Part shown: positions 48,260-58,274 of the stretch, piece after piece | Numbering within the stretch: position 1 is the stretch's first letter | Layout of the letters: every line of letters starts with the position of its first letter | NCBI GenBank assembly: GCA_003129525.1 | Contig: CP029329.1 | Span: forward strand, 529,501-593,500 | Length of the DNA stretch: 64,000 bases | Reading direction: 5' to 3' | Source of the DNA: Clostridium beijerinckii | GTDB taxonomy: Bacteria > Bacillota > Clostridia > Clostridiales > Clostridiaceae | The notes under the pieces: model-generated | The model's database searches: none | The model's input: the letters and a program-made list of their open reading frames with translations, nothing else | What the model was told of the DNA's origin: nothing | Position numbers and translations under genes: made by a program

Positions 48260-51200
48260 TTAAGTAATTGTTATAGTTTTTGTAAAGCTCTTACCTGATC
48301 CATCGTTAGCAGTTGCTGTTACCATTACTGTTCCAGCAGACACTGCTGTTAATTTTCCACTCGCATCAATTGCCGCATGAATAGAATCCCCTGTTCCTCC
48401 AAAATCTGTTACAGTCCATTTTACAGTTTGATTTGTTGCATTAGTTGGTTTTATATCTGTTGGCAATTGTAATGTCTTTCCAGATACTACAGTATCTAAT
48501 CCAGTTATTAAAACGTCTGTTACTAAAATAATTTGTCCACTTATTGTAATTACTTTTGCTCCTGTAATTACTTGTGTTCCGCCTAAAATCGTAGCAGTTG
48601 ATCTTACTGTAACTGTTCCATTTGCTATTGCTGTTAATTTTCCAGTACTATCAACTGAAGCTTTTCCTGTCATTGCTGTTCCTGTATCTCCAATTTGCTC
48701 AACTGACCATGTTATTGCTGATGGCGTAGTCGTTGCATTAGTTGGGAATACATTTGCTTGCATTTGTAGAGTTCCTTTATCAACTGTTATTTGAGCAACT
48801 TCAGTAGTTCCAATCACTCCACCATTTAAGGCAAATCCTTTTAATGCAAATCCTGTTGCTTTAACAACTTGATTACTTATTGTTATTGTTATAGGATTTG
48901 AAGCAACTTTACCATTATCTGTTGAAATTGCTTTTACTTTAACTGCTCCATTTGATACTGCTGTTAAAAGTCCTGTAGGGCTAATTGTTGCTTTCCCTGT
49001 CAATCCAGTTACAGGGTCATAGATTGATTCAACTGACCATATTACCACTTGGTTAGTAACATTATATGGAGTGAAGTTTGCACTCATTTGTAAAGTTCCA
49101 TTAGGACTTTTTATTTCTTCATTACTATCACTTGGTGTAATTACTGTAATTCCATCAACTAGAACTTGTGGAATTATTTTTATTGTTTTACTTCCAAAAA
49201 TACCTGTGCCATCTGTCGCAGTTGCTATTACATTAACATCTCCAGCTGATTTTCCTGTTAGAACTCCAGTAGACGTAATTGTTGCAGTTCCTGTACTTCC
49301 TGCCACACTATCAACTGACCATTTTACTGTTTTATAAGTTGTATTAATTGGTAATATACTTGCGCTCATTTGTAAAGTTCCATCAACTACTGCTTCTGAA
49401 GCATTTCCTGTTGAATTTACTGTAATACTAATTGCTTCGACAAATTGTCCGCTTAAACTTATAGTTTTAGTTCCAATTACCTTCGGATAATCTACTGAAG
49501 TTGCTTTTACTATAACTGTTCCATTAGTTACTGCATGTAAGGTTCCATCAGCATCCATTGTTGCAGTTCCTGTTCCACTACTAACTGCCCAAGTTACTGC
49601 TTGAGATGTTGTACTAGTTGGCACTACAGTTGCAATCATTTTTAAAGTTCCATTATCAGTTGTTATTGATGTAGCATCATTTGTTCCACTTACTACAATA
49701 CTTGATACTGGTATTATAGTACTTTGTCCAGATAGTTCTATATCTTTAGTTCCAACAACCTTTGATCCATCTGTAGCAGTTGCTTTTACTGTAACTGTCC
49801 CATTTGATATTGCAGTTAAAACTCCATTACTATCAATTTTTGCACTTCCATCTACATTTTCAACTGACCATGTTACCGCTTTTTTAGATGCAGTAGTTGG
49901 TGTTACAATTGCACTCATTTCTAATGTTCCACCATCAGCTGTTATTGTAGTAGAATCATCTTTCCCATTTACCGTTATTTTAGTTACTATTATGCTTTGT
50001 CCACTTATTGTTATAACTTTAGTTTTAACAATTCCAGAACCATCATTAGCAGTTGCTTTTACTGTAACTTTTCCATCTGCTAATGCCTTCAATAGCCCTG
50101 TACTACTAATGGTTGCATTTCCATCCATTATTGTGCCTGTATCTCCTACCTTTTCAACTGACCATGTTACTGATTTATTACTTGCAGTGGTTGGTAATAT
50201 ACTTGCAGTCATTTGTAGAGTTCCACCATCAGCTGTTATTGTATCAGCTCCACTTAATACAATACCTTCTACTGGTATCTTTAGAAGTTGTCCACTTATT
50301 GTTATGGTTGTACTTCCAACAACTGTTGATCCATCTTTATTAGTTGCAGTTGCTTTTACTGTAACTGTTCCATTTGATTTTGCAGTTACAAGTCCATTAG
50401 CATCAATACTTGCACTTCCTGTTCTATTTTCAATTGACCATGTTACATCTTGCTTATTTGCATCAGTTGGTAACACACTTGCCTTCATTTGTAATGTTCC
50501 ACCATTAGCTGTTATTGTAGAAACTCCAGTGTTGCTAGTCACTGAAATTTGGCTTACAGGTACAACTACTTCTGTTGCACTTACTGTTACTTCCTTCATT
50601 CCACTTATATTTGATCCATCTTTAGATGTTGCTTTTACTGTAACTGTTCCATTTGCAGTTCCTGTCAATAATCCATTACTGTCAATTGTTGCTTTTCCTG
50701 TACCATTAGTAACAGACCATGTTACACTTGTATTTGATGCATCACTTGGTGATATTTCTGCTGTCATTTGGCTAGTATTATTTATAGTAACGTATGAACT
50801 ACCCTTTACAGTAATATCATCTACATATATAGCATCATCATCTGCCCATTGTGCATATAAGTTTATATCTTCTTTTACTTTTATATTATCATTTTTATCA
50901 TAACTCTTACCTGATCCATCACTCTTAGTATCCCAACCTGCAAAGACATATCCACTTTTAGTTGGTTCATATAGATCTACTGACTTTCCATTTTTAACAC
51001 TCTTTGTTTTAAGTTCTGCTCCATTGGAATCTTTAAATCTAACTTTAAATGTTCTTCCTTCATTTGGATCATCATCAGATATACTTTCATCTTCAATAAC
51101 TTCATTAAATTTTGAATCAGTTGGTGAAGTAGTTGACTTATTATGACCATTCTTTAAAACTGTTAATACATTTCCAGACTCATCGAATTCTTTATCCGGT

Positions 51201-51661
51201 GTTGGCACTTTCATACCTACAACTTCTCCATTTGAGCCAATAGTATAAAATTGTCCATCAATCACCGTATTCCTAGTTTTTGCAACTCCATTATCATCCA
51301 ACATATAAACTTTTCCTGCTATATTAACAGTTCCTGTTTGCATTTCTCCACTTGAATCTGCATAATATAAATTCTTATTATAGTTAATCCAACCTGTTTT
51401 TAACACTCCATTATTTTGCAGAAAATACCATGAACCTCCGGCTTTAATCCATCCAGTTTGCATTTTCCCATTATCATCAAAATAATACAATTGTCCATCA
51501 ATTCTTTTCCAGCCCGTCATTCTTTGATTATCTTGAGTATAATACCAATTATTTTGATAATCCTTTACCCATTCAGCTGAAGCTTTAATTGGAACTAATG
51601 TACATAATGTTGTTGAAATCATAGTTCCTAAAATTATTTTGCTTATAAATTTCCGTCTCAT
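48260..51661 (-). CDS. Large secreted adhesin-like protein: choline-binding repeats, Flg_new repeat, nine BIG2 domains
   Basis: A 1133-residue protein. The signal peptide ends near ASAEWVKD. About five or six choline-binding repeats follow directly (GWKRIDGQLYYFDDNGKM, GWIKAGGSWYFLQNNGVL). An InlB/Flg_new repeat (LYEPTKSGYVFAGWDTKSDG) comes next, and then nine BIG2 domains of about 90 residues each, recognised by the recurring GTLQMxA, VTWSVE, GxATIDSNGLL and GTVTVKATA motifs. The wall-docking part is N-terminal, so the BIG2 stack would point outward as a stalk. No catalytic domain is present. The stack's DNA repeats leave long open frames on the opposite strand, which I regard as shadows. 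GGGGGAAG precedes the ATG. Confidence 0.9.
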   Translation of the reverse strand: MRRKFISKIILGTMISTTLCTLVPIKASAEWVKDYQNNWYYTQDNQRMTGWKRIDGQLYYFDDNGKMQTGWIKAGGSWYFLQNNGVLKTGWINYNKNLYYADSSGEMQTGTVNIAGKVYMLDDNGVAKTRNTVIDGQFYTIGSNGEVVGMKVPTPDKEFDESGNVLTVLKNGHNKSTTSPTDSKFNEVIEDESISDDDPNEGRTFKVRFKDSNGAELKTKSVKNGKSVDLYEPTKSGYVFAGWDTKSDGSGKSYDKNDNIKVKEDINLYAQWADDDAIYVDDITVKGSSYVTINNTSQMTAEISPSDASNTSVTWSVTNGTGKATIDSNGLLTGTANGTVTVKATSKDGSNISGMKEVTVSATEVVVPVSQISVTSNTGVSTITANGGTLQMKASVLPTDANKQDVTWSIENRTGSASIDANGLVTAKSNGTVTVKATATNKDGSTVVGSTTITISGQLLKIPVEGIVLSGADTITADGGTLQMTASILPTTASNKSVTWSVEKVGDTGTIMDGNATISSTGLLKALADGKVTVKATANDGSGIVKTKVITISGQSIIVTKITVNGKDDSTTITADGGTLEMSAIVTPTTASKKAVTWSVENVDGSAKIDSNGVLTAISNGTVTVKATATDGSKVVGTKDIELSGQSTIIPVSSIVVSGTNDATSITTDNGTLKMIATVVPTSTTSQAVTWAVSSGTGTATMDADGTLHAVTNGTVIVKATSVDYPKVIGTKTISLSGQFVEAISITVNSTGNASEAVVDGTLQMSASILPINTTYKTVKWSVDSVAGSTGTATITSTGVLTGKSAGDVNVIATATDGTGIFGSKTIKIIPQVLVDGITVITPSDSNEEIKSPNGTLQMSANFTPYNVTNQVVIWSVESIYDPVTGLTGKATISPTGLLTAVSNGAVKVKAISTDNGKVASNPITITISNQVVKATGFALKGFALNGGVIGTTEVAQITVDKGTLQMQANVFPTNATTTPSAITWSVEQIGDTGTAMTGKASVDSTGKLTAIANGTVTVRSTATILGGTQVITGAKVITISGQIILVTDVLITGLDTVVSGKTLQLPTDIKPTNATNQTVKWTVTDFGGTGDSIHAAIDASGKLTAVSAGTVMVTATANDGSGKSFTKTITIT

Positions 51662-51956
51662 GAAAACTTCCCCCTATATATGTTTTTCCCAACATGTTTT
51701 TCTTAATATATTTCTACTAGTAGTCGTCTCTTTTTATTTTAATATGTATTTTGTTATAAACTTTATTCTTTAACTAATCCTAAATTGCCCACATAGTACC
51801 CTAAAGATCATCAATTGTACATTGTTAATTTCGATACGCATAATATACTTTATTATCGATACATTTTTATATAACTAAATAGTTATAACACCATATTATA
51901 TCAAACCTGCCATATTAGGATAATATTTTAGAAAAATATTTCCTATGGTAATAGAC

Positions 51957-51995
51957 ATAAATAAATCCTCTACATCTATTACTGATGTAGAGGAT
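51957..51995 (-). terminator. Terminator of the 52080-54173 gene
   Basis: ATCCTCTACATC pairs with GATGTAGAGGAT and an AT-rich tract follows on the minus strand. It lies about 85 bp after the stop codon, beyond hairpin element C copy 5. The remaining gap 51662-51956 shows no gene. Confidence 0.75.
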
Positions 51996-52020
51996 CTAGT
52001 TAATAAATATTCTATGCTAA

Positions 52021-52075
52021 AGCACCCATCAAAATCTTCCGTAACTGGAACAAATGCATGCCCCCTTATTTCGGT
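52021..52075 (-). repeat. Hairpin element C, copy 5 (partial), downstream of the 52080-54173 gene
   Basis: The minus strand reads ACCGAAATAAGGGGGCATGC, ATTTGTTCCAGTTACGG and then TTTTGATGGGTGC. It is the 5' half of the element, including the family core GCATTTGTT-CCA-GTTAC. The partner half is lost or reduced to a short TGGGTGC pairing with GGCATGC. It starts 5 bp after the stop codon. Confidence 0.45.
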
Positions 52076-52079
52076 ATGA

Positions 52080-54173
52080 CTATACGCTTAAACTTCCATC
52101 TGAATTAAAAATGTATTTTGTTCCATCTATATATCTTGAACCTGTTACCATTATTCCATTAACATTGAAATAATATGATTTGCCATCTAAAGTAACCCAT
52201 TCATTTTTCTTCATCTTACCATTAACATCATCTAAATAGCATAAACCATCTGATGACTCTGCCCAACCTGTCTTCATAGAACCATCATCATTTGCACAGT
52301 ACCAACTTCCATTAGATCTAAACCATCCTGTTTGCAAAGCTCCTGATGGATCTTTAAAGTAATACCATTTTGTTCCCAATTGAAGCCAATCATTTGCTAC
52401 TTGTCCATTATTTTTTAAATAATACCATTTGCCATCAGACCATTTCCAAGTTGAAGTTGCCATTGAACCATCTTTATTAAAGTAATACCAATAGTCTTCT
52501 ATTTTAAGCCAATCCTTTGTCATCTTCCCATCAGCTTTTAGGTAATAATTTTTATCACCATCATTAACCCACTTCATCTTTTGAGCTGACCCATCATCGC
52601 CAAGGAAGTACTTATCCTCATTATCTTGAACCCATTTGTTAAATAATTGGTACCCCTTTTTCTTATCAAAGTAACTTCTCTTGCCATTAACTATTTGCCA
52701 TCCGGTTTCCATAGCTCCATCAATCCTATTAAAATAGTATGTTTTGTCCTTAATTTTTTGAATACCTTTTAAGCTTATACCGTCTTCATCATAATAATAA
52801 ATGTATCCATCTCTTTTGTCCCAGCCTTCATCATTATCAAATCTGTCAAAGACTTCATCCCAAGCATCATCAACATCATCACTCTTATCATTAAGTGAAT
52901 CAGTCAAATCATTTAAGGAATCACTTAAATCATCAAGGGAATCAGTTACTCCATTAATAGTATCGCCTATACCACTGTTGTCTATTACATTTCCAATTTC
53001 AGAGTTTACATTTGGAATCATAGTATATGTTCCAATTTTTATCATTCCCTTTATTGTATCTCCTATAGCACTCAAATTCATACTATTTATTGTAGAATCT
53101 AATAATGCTTTTTCAAAAGTTTCAACTGGAAGAGCATACTGATAATTCTTTGAAGTTAAATCCTTAGTAGTTAAAGATATACCTAATATTGTAGTGCTTA
53201 TACCTTGAGAACTTAAATCTATTCTAGAAGTAAATCCTTTCAAATTAGTCACACCTGAAAAACTAATAGCATTCAATATATCTGTTGACTTAGCACTCTT
53301 AACACCTTTAGACATTTGAAGCATGTTATAAACTGGATTATTAATTGCATATACTTTGCTATTAGTATAGTCCATGATATTTATATTAAGTCCATCACAA
53401 ATAATCTTAGTATTAGATGCACTTAAGTCAATTATTTTACCATATGCTGTACTACCACTTAAAGGTAGTGATGGAACTAACGCAAGGCTACTATAAGTTG
53501 CAGTTTTTTCAGTTGCATTATAAGTATCTACTGGATTTAGTGCAAGACCCAAAGTCCCACCAACTGCAAATCCTTGTGCTGCTGTGCTTGTTCCATCAGC
53601 CACAGTGTATTTATATACCGGTATATTTTTTGCTTCTTCTTTCACCATTGCAATAATTTTTGCATTGGATAAGCTTCCCATAGCTTGCAATTTAGTTAAT
53701 ACTCCAATTGCGGATAACTTCAATTTAGTTCCTTTTTGTATTAGAGTTTGAGATCCAATACTTTGCCCATAAGCAATTAACTGAGTTCCTCCAGTTTCTA
53801 CTGCTGTTACTCCAGCAACTATTTTAGGCATATTATTAGTCAATGTTTGTGCGATTGTTCCTGCTGCCGTATCATCTAAGGTATAAGAAAGGCTTCCACA
53901 CTCCTCAAATTGAGAAACTGTAGTGCTTGTACTAACATTACTATATACTGCATTTAATTTAGTAGGTATCATTGCTGCTTCTACAGTTTTTAATGCTTCT
54001 TCTTCATCTGTACTAGCCAATGTTACTTTATTATCCTGTGAATCTAACGTTATTTCTGTGCTATTATTAACTTCTGCCTTTGCATCTATAGAAAATATGT
54101 TCAAAGGAGCTATTGTAACAATACTTGTCCCAATTAGCACCAATGCCACTATTTTATTAATTCTTCGTATCAT
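52080..54173 (-). CDS. Secreted choline-binding protein with unrecognised N-terminal domain
   Basis: A 697-residue protein. The start MIRRINKIVALVLIG at 54173 has GGAGGCG upstream and gives a signal peptide ending near IDAKAEV. Residues about 45-385 form a domain I do not recognise (VSQFEECGSLSYTLDDTAAG; SKGVKSAKSTDILNAI). A short linker of repeated leucine heptads (SLDDLSDSLNDLTDSLND) is a likely coiled coil. About twelve choline-binding repeats then close the protein, with more irregular spacing than in the neighbours. It would be wall-bound through phosphocholine. The N-terminal domain could carry the real activity. Confidence 0.85.
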   Translation of the reverse strand: MIRRINKIVALVLIGTSIVTIAPLNIFSIDAKAEVNNSTEITLDSQDNKVTLASTDEEEALKTVEAAMIPTKLNAVYSNVSTSTTVSQFEECGSLSYTLDDTAAGTIAQTLTNNMPKIVAGVTAVETGGTQLIAYGQSIGSQTLIQKGTKLKLSAIGVLTKLQAMGSLSNAKIIAMVKEEAKNIPVYKYTVADGTSTAAQGFAVGGTLGLALNPVDTYNATEKTATYSSLALVPSLPLSGSTAYGKIIDLSASNTKIICDGLNINIMDYTNSKVYAINNPVYNMLQMSKGVKSAKSTDILNAISFSGVTNLKGFTSRIDLSSQGISTTILGISLTTKDLTSKNYQYALPVETFEKALLDSTINSMNLSAIGDTIKGMIKIGTYTMIPNVNSEIGNVIDNSGIGDTINGVTDSLDDLSDSLNDLTDSLNDKSDDVDDAWDEVFDRFDNDEGWDKRDGYIYYYDEDGISLKGIQKIKDKTYYFNRIDGAMETGWQIVNGKRSYFDKKKGYQLFNKWVQDNEDKYFLGDDGSAQKMKWVNDGDKNYYLKADGKMTKDWLKIEDYWYYFNKDGSMATSTWKWSDGKWYYLKNNGQVANDWLQLGTKWYYFKDPSGALQTGWFRSNGSWYCANDDGSMKTGWAESSDGLCYLDDVNGKMKKNEWVTLDGKSYYFNVNGIMVTGSRYIDGTKYIFNSDGSLSV

Positions 54174-54332
54174 ATTTATCGCCTCCAAAATATCTACTCA
54201 TATTATATCATTTATACTGACCAGTTCAAATACTTTTTCAATGCACAGTTCACAATTGAGGATAAAATACTTTCGGATTTTTAAATATAATTTTTCGAGC
54301 TCCTTTGAAGTTTGTCACATAATTATTCATTG

Positions 54333-56387
54333 TTAATAAATATTCTCTTCCTTTAATAAATCAATGAATTCTTTTACAAGAAGTGGATCAAATTGAGTTC
54401 CTGAGCACCTTTCAAGTTCTTCAATAACATATTCTTTGTCAAAAGCTTCTTTATAAATTCGTTTATGAGTCATAACATCAAAGGAATCAACTATTGTGAT
54501 TATTCTTGATAATAGTGGTATTTCTTCTCCGTTTAGTTTATTAGGATAGCCTGTCCCATCATATCTTTCGTGATGCGCCAATATTTTATTTGCAATATGA
54601 GCTAATTCTGGAGTTGAAGATGCAATCCTATAACCTATATCTGAATGTGTCTTCATAGTCTCCCATTCTTCATCAGTAAGTTTTGATGATTTCATTAAAA
54701 TTTGTTCTGGTATTCCGATTTTACCTATATCATGTAGTGAAGACAATAACTCTAGTTCATCTAATTTTTCTTTTTTTAATCCAATTCTTTTCCCCAATCT
54801 TAAACTTAAGTTTTTAATTCTTATTGTATGTTCTTCTGTTTCACTATTTTTTTCATGCAAAGTTCTTAAAAGTGAATTTATAGTAGCACTTCTAGCACTT
54901 TTTTCCTCTAAAAGTTTATTTCTGTACATTCTCTTTTCTGCGAGGCCCATAACAGCTTCTATATTTGAATTTTCCTCATAAGATCCTGCATAGCCCAATG
55001 CTATACTTATTTTAAAATGAAACTTTTCTTCATTTTCACATTTTCCTCTAATTTTATCTATTAAATTAGACACATAAACTTCATCCTTATTTTTAATTAA
55101 TATTATAAATTCGTCTCCGCCCCATCTAGAAATTACATCATCATAAGCGCAATTTTCTTTTAATATTCTGCTTACAATTTTCAGCAATTTATCTCCCTCT
55201 ACATGACTTAGTGCATCATTTGTTAATTTCAAACCGTTAAGATCTCCCATGATAATGTAGTAACTTTCTTCTTCATTTTTATCTAATTCATTTAATATTT
55301 TCTCCATATATGCTCTATTCTTTAATCCTGTAAGTTTATCTGAATAGCTTAAAAATAATATCTCTTGGTTTGCTAAATTAATCTTGGCAAGCATTTTATT
55401 AGTCGCTTCAGCTAATTTAGAAAATTCATCATTTCCAGATAAATTAACAGTTAATTTTGTATCTTTAGTTTTACCAACTTTTTCTATGAAACTAGTGAGT
55501 TTTGAAAGTCTTATTAATATATATCTATTAATAACGATAATATCAAAAATCAAGATTATAACTATTAAACATAAAAATCGAAAAATAAAATTCTTTAAAA
55601 AATGACTTATTTGTTCACTATTTGAATTCTTATCAAACATTCTAATAATAATTGAATCTTGGCCATTAATATCTTCAATAGTCTTACTAGCTTCAGAATT
55701 TTCTTTACTATATGTTATTATGCCATCATCTGAATTTATATAAGATATATCATCATTGTTTTCAAATTTTTGTTGTTGTGTCTCTCTAAATTTCAAATTA
55801 ACTGGAATAATTTCATCTATATAATTTAATAATTCCTTATCTATTTCACGAGTTAGTATTATTGTTCCATTACTTTCGGCTTGTTTATCTGATGATGTTA
55901 TAGGTAATGTTCCCACTATATAAACCTTACCTTTTAAAAATAATAATCCTATTCTTTGATTATTTGCTTTATCAAAATTCTGACTATTTAATAAAAGTTT
56001 CTCTAAAATAGCTTGACTATCTTCCTTTTGCATTCCAATTTCCTCAGAATAGACTATTTTTTTATCGTTATTTATATAAATTACATTTTCTAAATTTAAA
56101 TCATCTATTGTAACATATGACAAATTTGAATCAATATACTCTTGATTTGGCTTATTTATAAATTCATATGTATCATCCCATTGACCCCAATCCATAAGAA
56201 GACTTTGCAAATTATCCTCTTCTTTTTTAAGAATATGGTTAATTACTTCAAAATCTTTTATTATATGTTGTTCTTTATCTTTATCTATGTAACCAAAATA
56301 AGAAAAATAAAATATTATAATAGTTACTGCTATTACTGATATAAGAGTTGAACTTCCTATTATAAATGCTTTTTGTTTTATAGTCAT
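54333..56387 (-). CDS. CHASE4-HAMP-GGDEF-HD-GYP protein (cyclic di-GMP turnover)
   Basis: A 684-residue membrane protein. A membrane segment near residues 8-28 and another near 265-285 enclose a CHASE4-type sensor (LQSLLMDWGQWDDTYEFI). HAMP, a GGDEF domain (LTGLKNRAYMEKIL, SRWGGDEFIILIKN) and a C-terminal HD-GYP domain follow (LSSLHDIGKIGIPEQIL, AHHERYDGTGYPNKL). The first makes cyclic di-GMP and the second degrades it, and both active sites look intact. The RxxD inhibitory site before GGDEF is not present (CAYD). AAGGAGA precedes the ATG. It lies among wall-protein genes and may link their output to cyclic di-GMP, but no riboswitch is recognised. Confidence 0.93.
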   Translation of the reverse strand: MTIKQKAFIIGSSTLISVIAVTIIIFYFSYFGYIDKDKEQHIIKDFEVINHILKKEEDNLQSLLMDWGQWDDTYEFINKPNQEYIDSNLSYVTIDDLNLENVIYINNDKKIVYSEEIGMQKEDSQAILEKLLLNSQNFDKANNQRIGLLFLKGKVYIVGTLPITSSDKQAESNGTIILTREIDKELLNYIDEIIPVNLKFRETQQQKFENNDDISYINSDDGIITYSKENSEASKTIEDINGQDSIIIRMFDKNSNSEQISHFLKNFIFRFLCLIVIILIFDIIVINRYILIRLSKLTSFIEKVGKTKDTKLTVNLSGNDEFSKLAEATNKMLAKINLANQEILFLSYSDKLTGLKNRAYMEKILNELDKNEEESYYIIMGDLNGLKLTNDALSHVEGDKLLKIVSRILKENCAYDDVISRWGGDEFIILIKNKDEVYVSNLIDKIRGKCENEEKFHFKISIALGYAGSYEENSNIEAVMGLAEKRMYRNKLLEEKSARSATINSLLRTLHEKNSETEEHTIRIKNLSLRLGKRIGLKKEKLDELELLSSLHDIGKIGIPEQILMKSSKLTDEEWETMKTHSDIGYRIASSTPELAHIANKILAHHERYDGTGYPNKLNGEEIPLLSRIITIVDSFDVMTHKRIYKEAFDKEYVIEELERCSGTQFDPLLVKEFIDLLKEENIY

Positions 56388-56510
56388 AATAATGTCTCCT
56401 TACAAACTGTAAATATTTAATACTTAATGAAGAATATATTGTTTATAGATTTTATTTATATACACTTAGCTAAATTGTCAACAATCAATGATAAGTAATA
56501 TGTAAACTTA

Positions 56511-56553
56511 AAATAACCATAAAACTAATTATATCAAAATTAGTTTTATGGTT
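56511..56553 (-). terminator. Terminator of the chemoreceptor gene
   Basis: AACCATAAAACTAATT pairs with AATTAGTTTTATGGTT and a T-rich tract follows on the minus strand, 33 bp past the stop codon. Confidence 0.85.
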
Positions 56554-56585
56554 AGAAGTAATGGTCAATTGTATTGCTTTTAATT

Positions 56586-57890
56586 TTATAATTTGAATCT
56601 TTGTACTAATTCAGTTAAATTCATTGCTATTGTCGCTTGTTCTGTTGCTGCACTTGCTACTTGATCCATAGATGAAGAACTTGCATCTATTTCGCTTTGT
56701 ATTTCTTCACTATTAAGAGATGCTTTTTGCACATCCGATGCTGTAGTTTGAAGAGCCTTAGTTATTTCTTCAACCGTAGCTTCAACCTCTTGTGCCATTG
56801 CAACTAACTCTTCTGACATGGAGCTTATAAAGTCACCATCATTGCTATACTTCTCTCCAATTTTAGCATAATCTTGTAATTGTTTATCAATATCTGTTGA
56901 CATAAAATTAAGTATATCATTGCTATTTTCAGCAAGGTTTTTAACTGCCTCGTTTATCTTAGATATTGTATTTTGAATAGTTATAACTGTTTGTGATGAT
57001 TCCTCTGCAAGTTTTCTAACTTCCTCTGCAACAACTGCAAAACCTTTACCTGAATCTCCTGCTCTCGCTGCTTCAATGGCTGCATTTAGAGCTAATAGAT
57101 TAGTTTGTTCTGCAATTCCAGCTATTATATCTGCCATGACTTTTACTTCTTGAACAACTTTAGCATCTTCAATAGCATTTATTATATTTGTTTCCTTTTG
57201 TTCACGAACTTTTACTGTGTTTTCTATTGCGATTTTACTGTCTTTTTTTACTTGTTCAGCTCTTCTCTTAATCTTTTCAGCATTTGTACTTCCTTCAGAT
57301 GCTTTTGCTGCTAGACTTTCCATACTTGAATTAACTTCTTCAATAGATGCTGCAATCTCCTGTGCTGTAGCACTTGTTTCAGTCATTGTCATAGCTATAT
57401 TTTTTGATGAATTATCAACTTGGTCAAGCTTAGCTGATACTTCTTCTGCACTTGCTGAAAGTTCTTCACTTAATGAACCTATATTGCAAGATTCATTAAG
57501 TATTGTAGAAATAAGCTCTCTGATATTCTTCTGAGAAATATTTAATTCATTTGCTATATTTCCAAGTTCATCATTTTTAGTAATTTTAATGTCTTTTGTA
57601 AAATCATATTTAGCTAATCTTATAGCAAAGTCTTTAATAACATTTAATCTTAAAATTATATTTCTATACATGTAAATTGTTGCAATAACAGCAATTATTA
57701 AACTTATACCACTTAGTATTGTTATTGTTGTAATATCTTTTGCTAATGTAGTTCCAGTCGCTAATCCATTTTTTATATCATTAATTTGTTTAAAATTTAT
57801 AACTCCAGATATGAATACTAGTAAACACATAATAGTATATGACATTATTAGTTTAGTCTTTAGCGACACATTTTTTTTCTCTTTATTCAT
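56586..57890 (-). CDS. Methyl-accepting chemotaxis protein without a sensor domain
   Basis: A 434-residue receptor. Two membrane segments (residues about 13-33 and 53-75) are joined by only about 20 residues, so there is no periplasmic ligand domain. A HAMP region ([21 protein letters not shown]) and the methyl-accepting signalling core ([20 protein letters not shown], then [16 protein letters not shown]) follow. Signal input would be cytoplasmic or through the membrane. It resembles the remnant at 42913-43269 in having a short N-terminal membrane anchor. GGGGGAAA precedes the ATG. Confidence 0.92.
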   Translation of the reverse strand: MNKEKKNVSLKTKLIMSYTIMCLLVFISGVINFKQINDIKNGLATGTTLAKDITTITILSGISLIIAVIATIYMYRNIILRLNVIKDFAIRLAKYDFTKDIKITKNDELGNIANELNISQKNIRELISTILNESCNIGSLSEELSASAEEVSAKLDQVDNSSKNIAMTMTETSATAQEIAASIEEVNSSMESLAAKASEGSTNAEKIKRRAEQVKKDSKIAIENTVKVREQKETNIINAIEDAKVVQEVKVMADIIAGIAEQTNLLALNAAIEAARAGDSGKGFAVVAEEVRKLAEESSQTVITIQNTISKINEAVKNLAENSNDILNFMSTDIDKQLQDYAKIGEKYSNDGDFISSMSEELVAMAQEVEATVEEITKALQTTASDVQKASLNSEEIQSEIDASSSSMDQVASAATEQATIAMNLTELVQRFKL

Positions 57891-58103
57891 TTCAATTTCC
57901 CCCTTATTCTGCCTTCTAATACCAATTTGTAATTACAATAAAATATAATCGTCATGTGCTTTCAAAAACATAATAATAGTTAATGTAAAATATATTTAAA
58001 CCCAAATGAAACATTACATAGATGATTAACACACATTTCTAGTATTAATAATATCACTATTTTTTCCTGTATTCAACAAATATTGTCAACGTATTCTTAA
58101 AAA

Positions 58104-58246
58104 AAATGAAGGTTATGCTTTCGTGTAAGTGTTACTAGTTCGGATTCAGCTGTAGATATTTCTTTAGTATGTGAGTCAATTTTCATTTTTCTCACAGCTA
58201 AATCCTCACGTAACCTTAACAAATGCATAACCTTCATTTCGGCGGA
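58104..58246 (-). repeat. Hairpin element C, copy 4 (full form), downstream of the 58275-60497 gene
   Basis: AAATGAAGGTTATGC pairs perfectly with GCATAACCTTCATTT, 15 bp. Inside, GTTAC pairs with GTAAC and GGATT.AGCTGT with ACAGCT.AATCC, giving a ladder of stems. On the minus strand it reads CCGAAATGAAGG, GCATTTGTTAAGGTTACG and so on. The stop codon of the upstream gene is about 30 bp away. The rest of the 57891-58103 gap shows no gene. Confidence 0.65.
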
Positions 58247-58274
58247 ATTATACGCATAAGTATAATTTCATAAC

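Noticed and set aside
48260-51661. Long plus-strand reading frames (for example 49992-50903) opposite the BIG2 domains
   Set aside because: They are antisense to a repeat-rich gene with clear signal peptide and domains. They lack ribosome sites and look like shadows of the repeated codon pattern.
58104-58246. Hairpin element C as a cyclic di-GMP or T-box type riboswitch
   Set aside because: All copies lie downstream of genes rather than in leaders, and no known aptamer motifs are visible.
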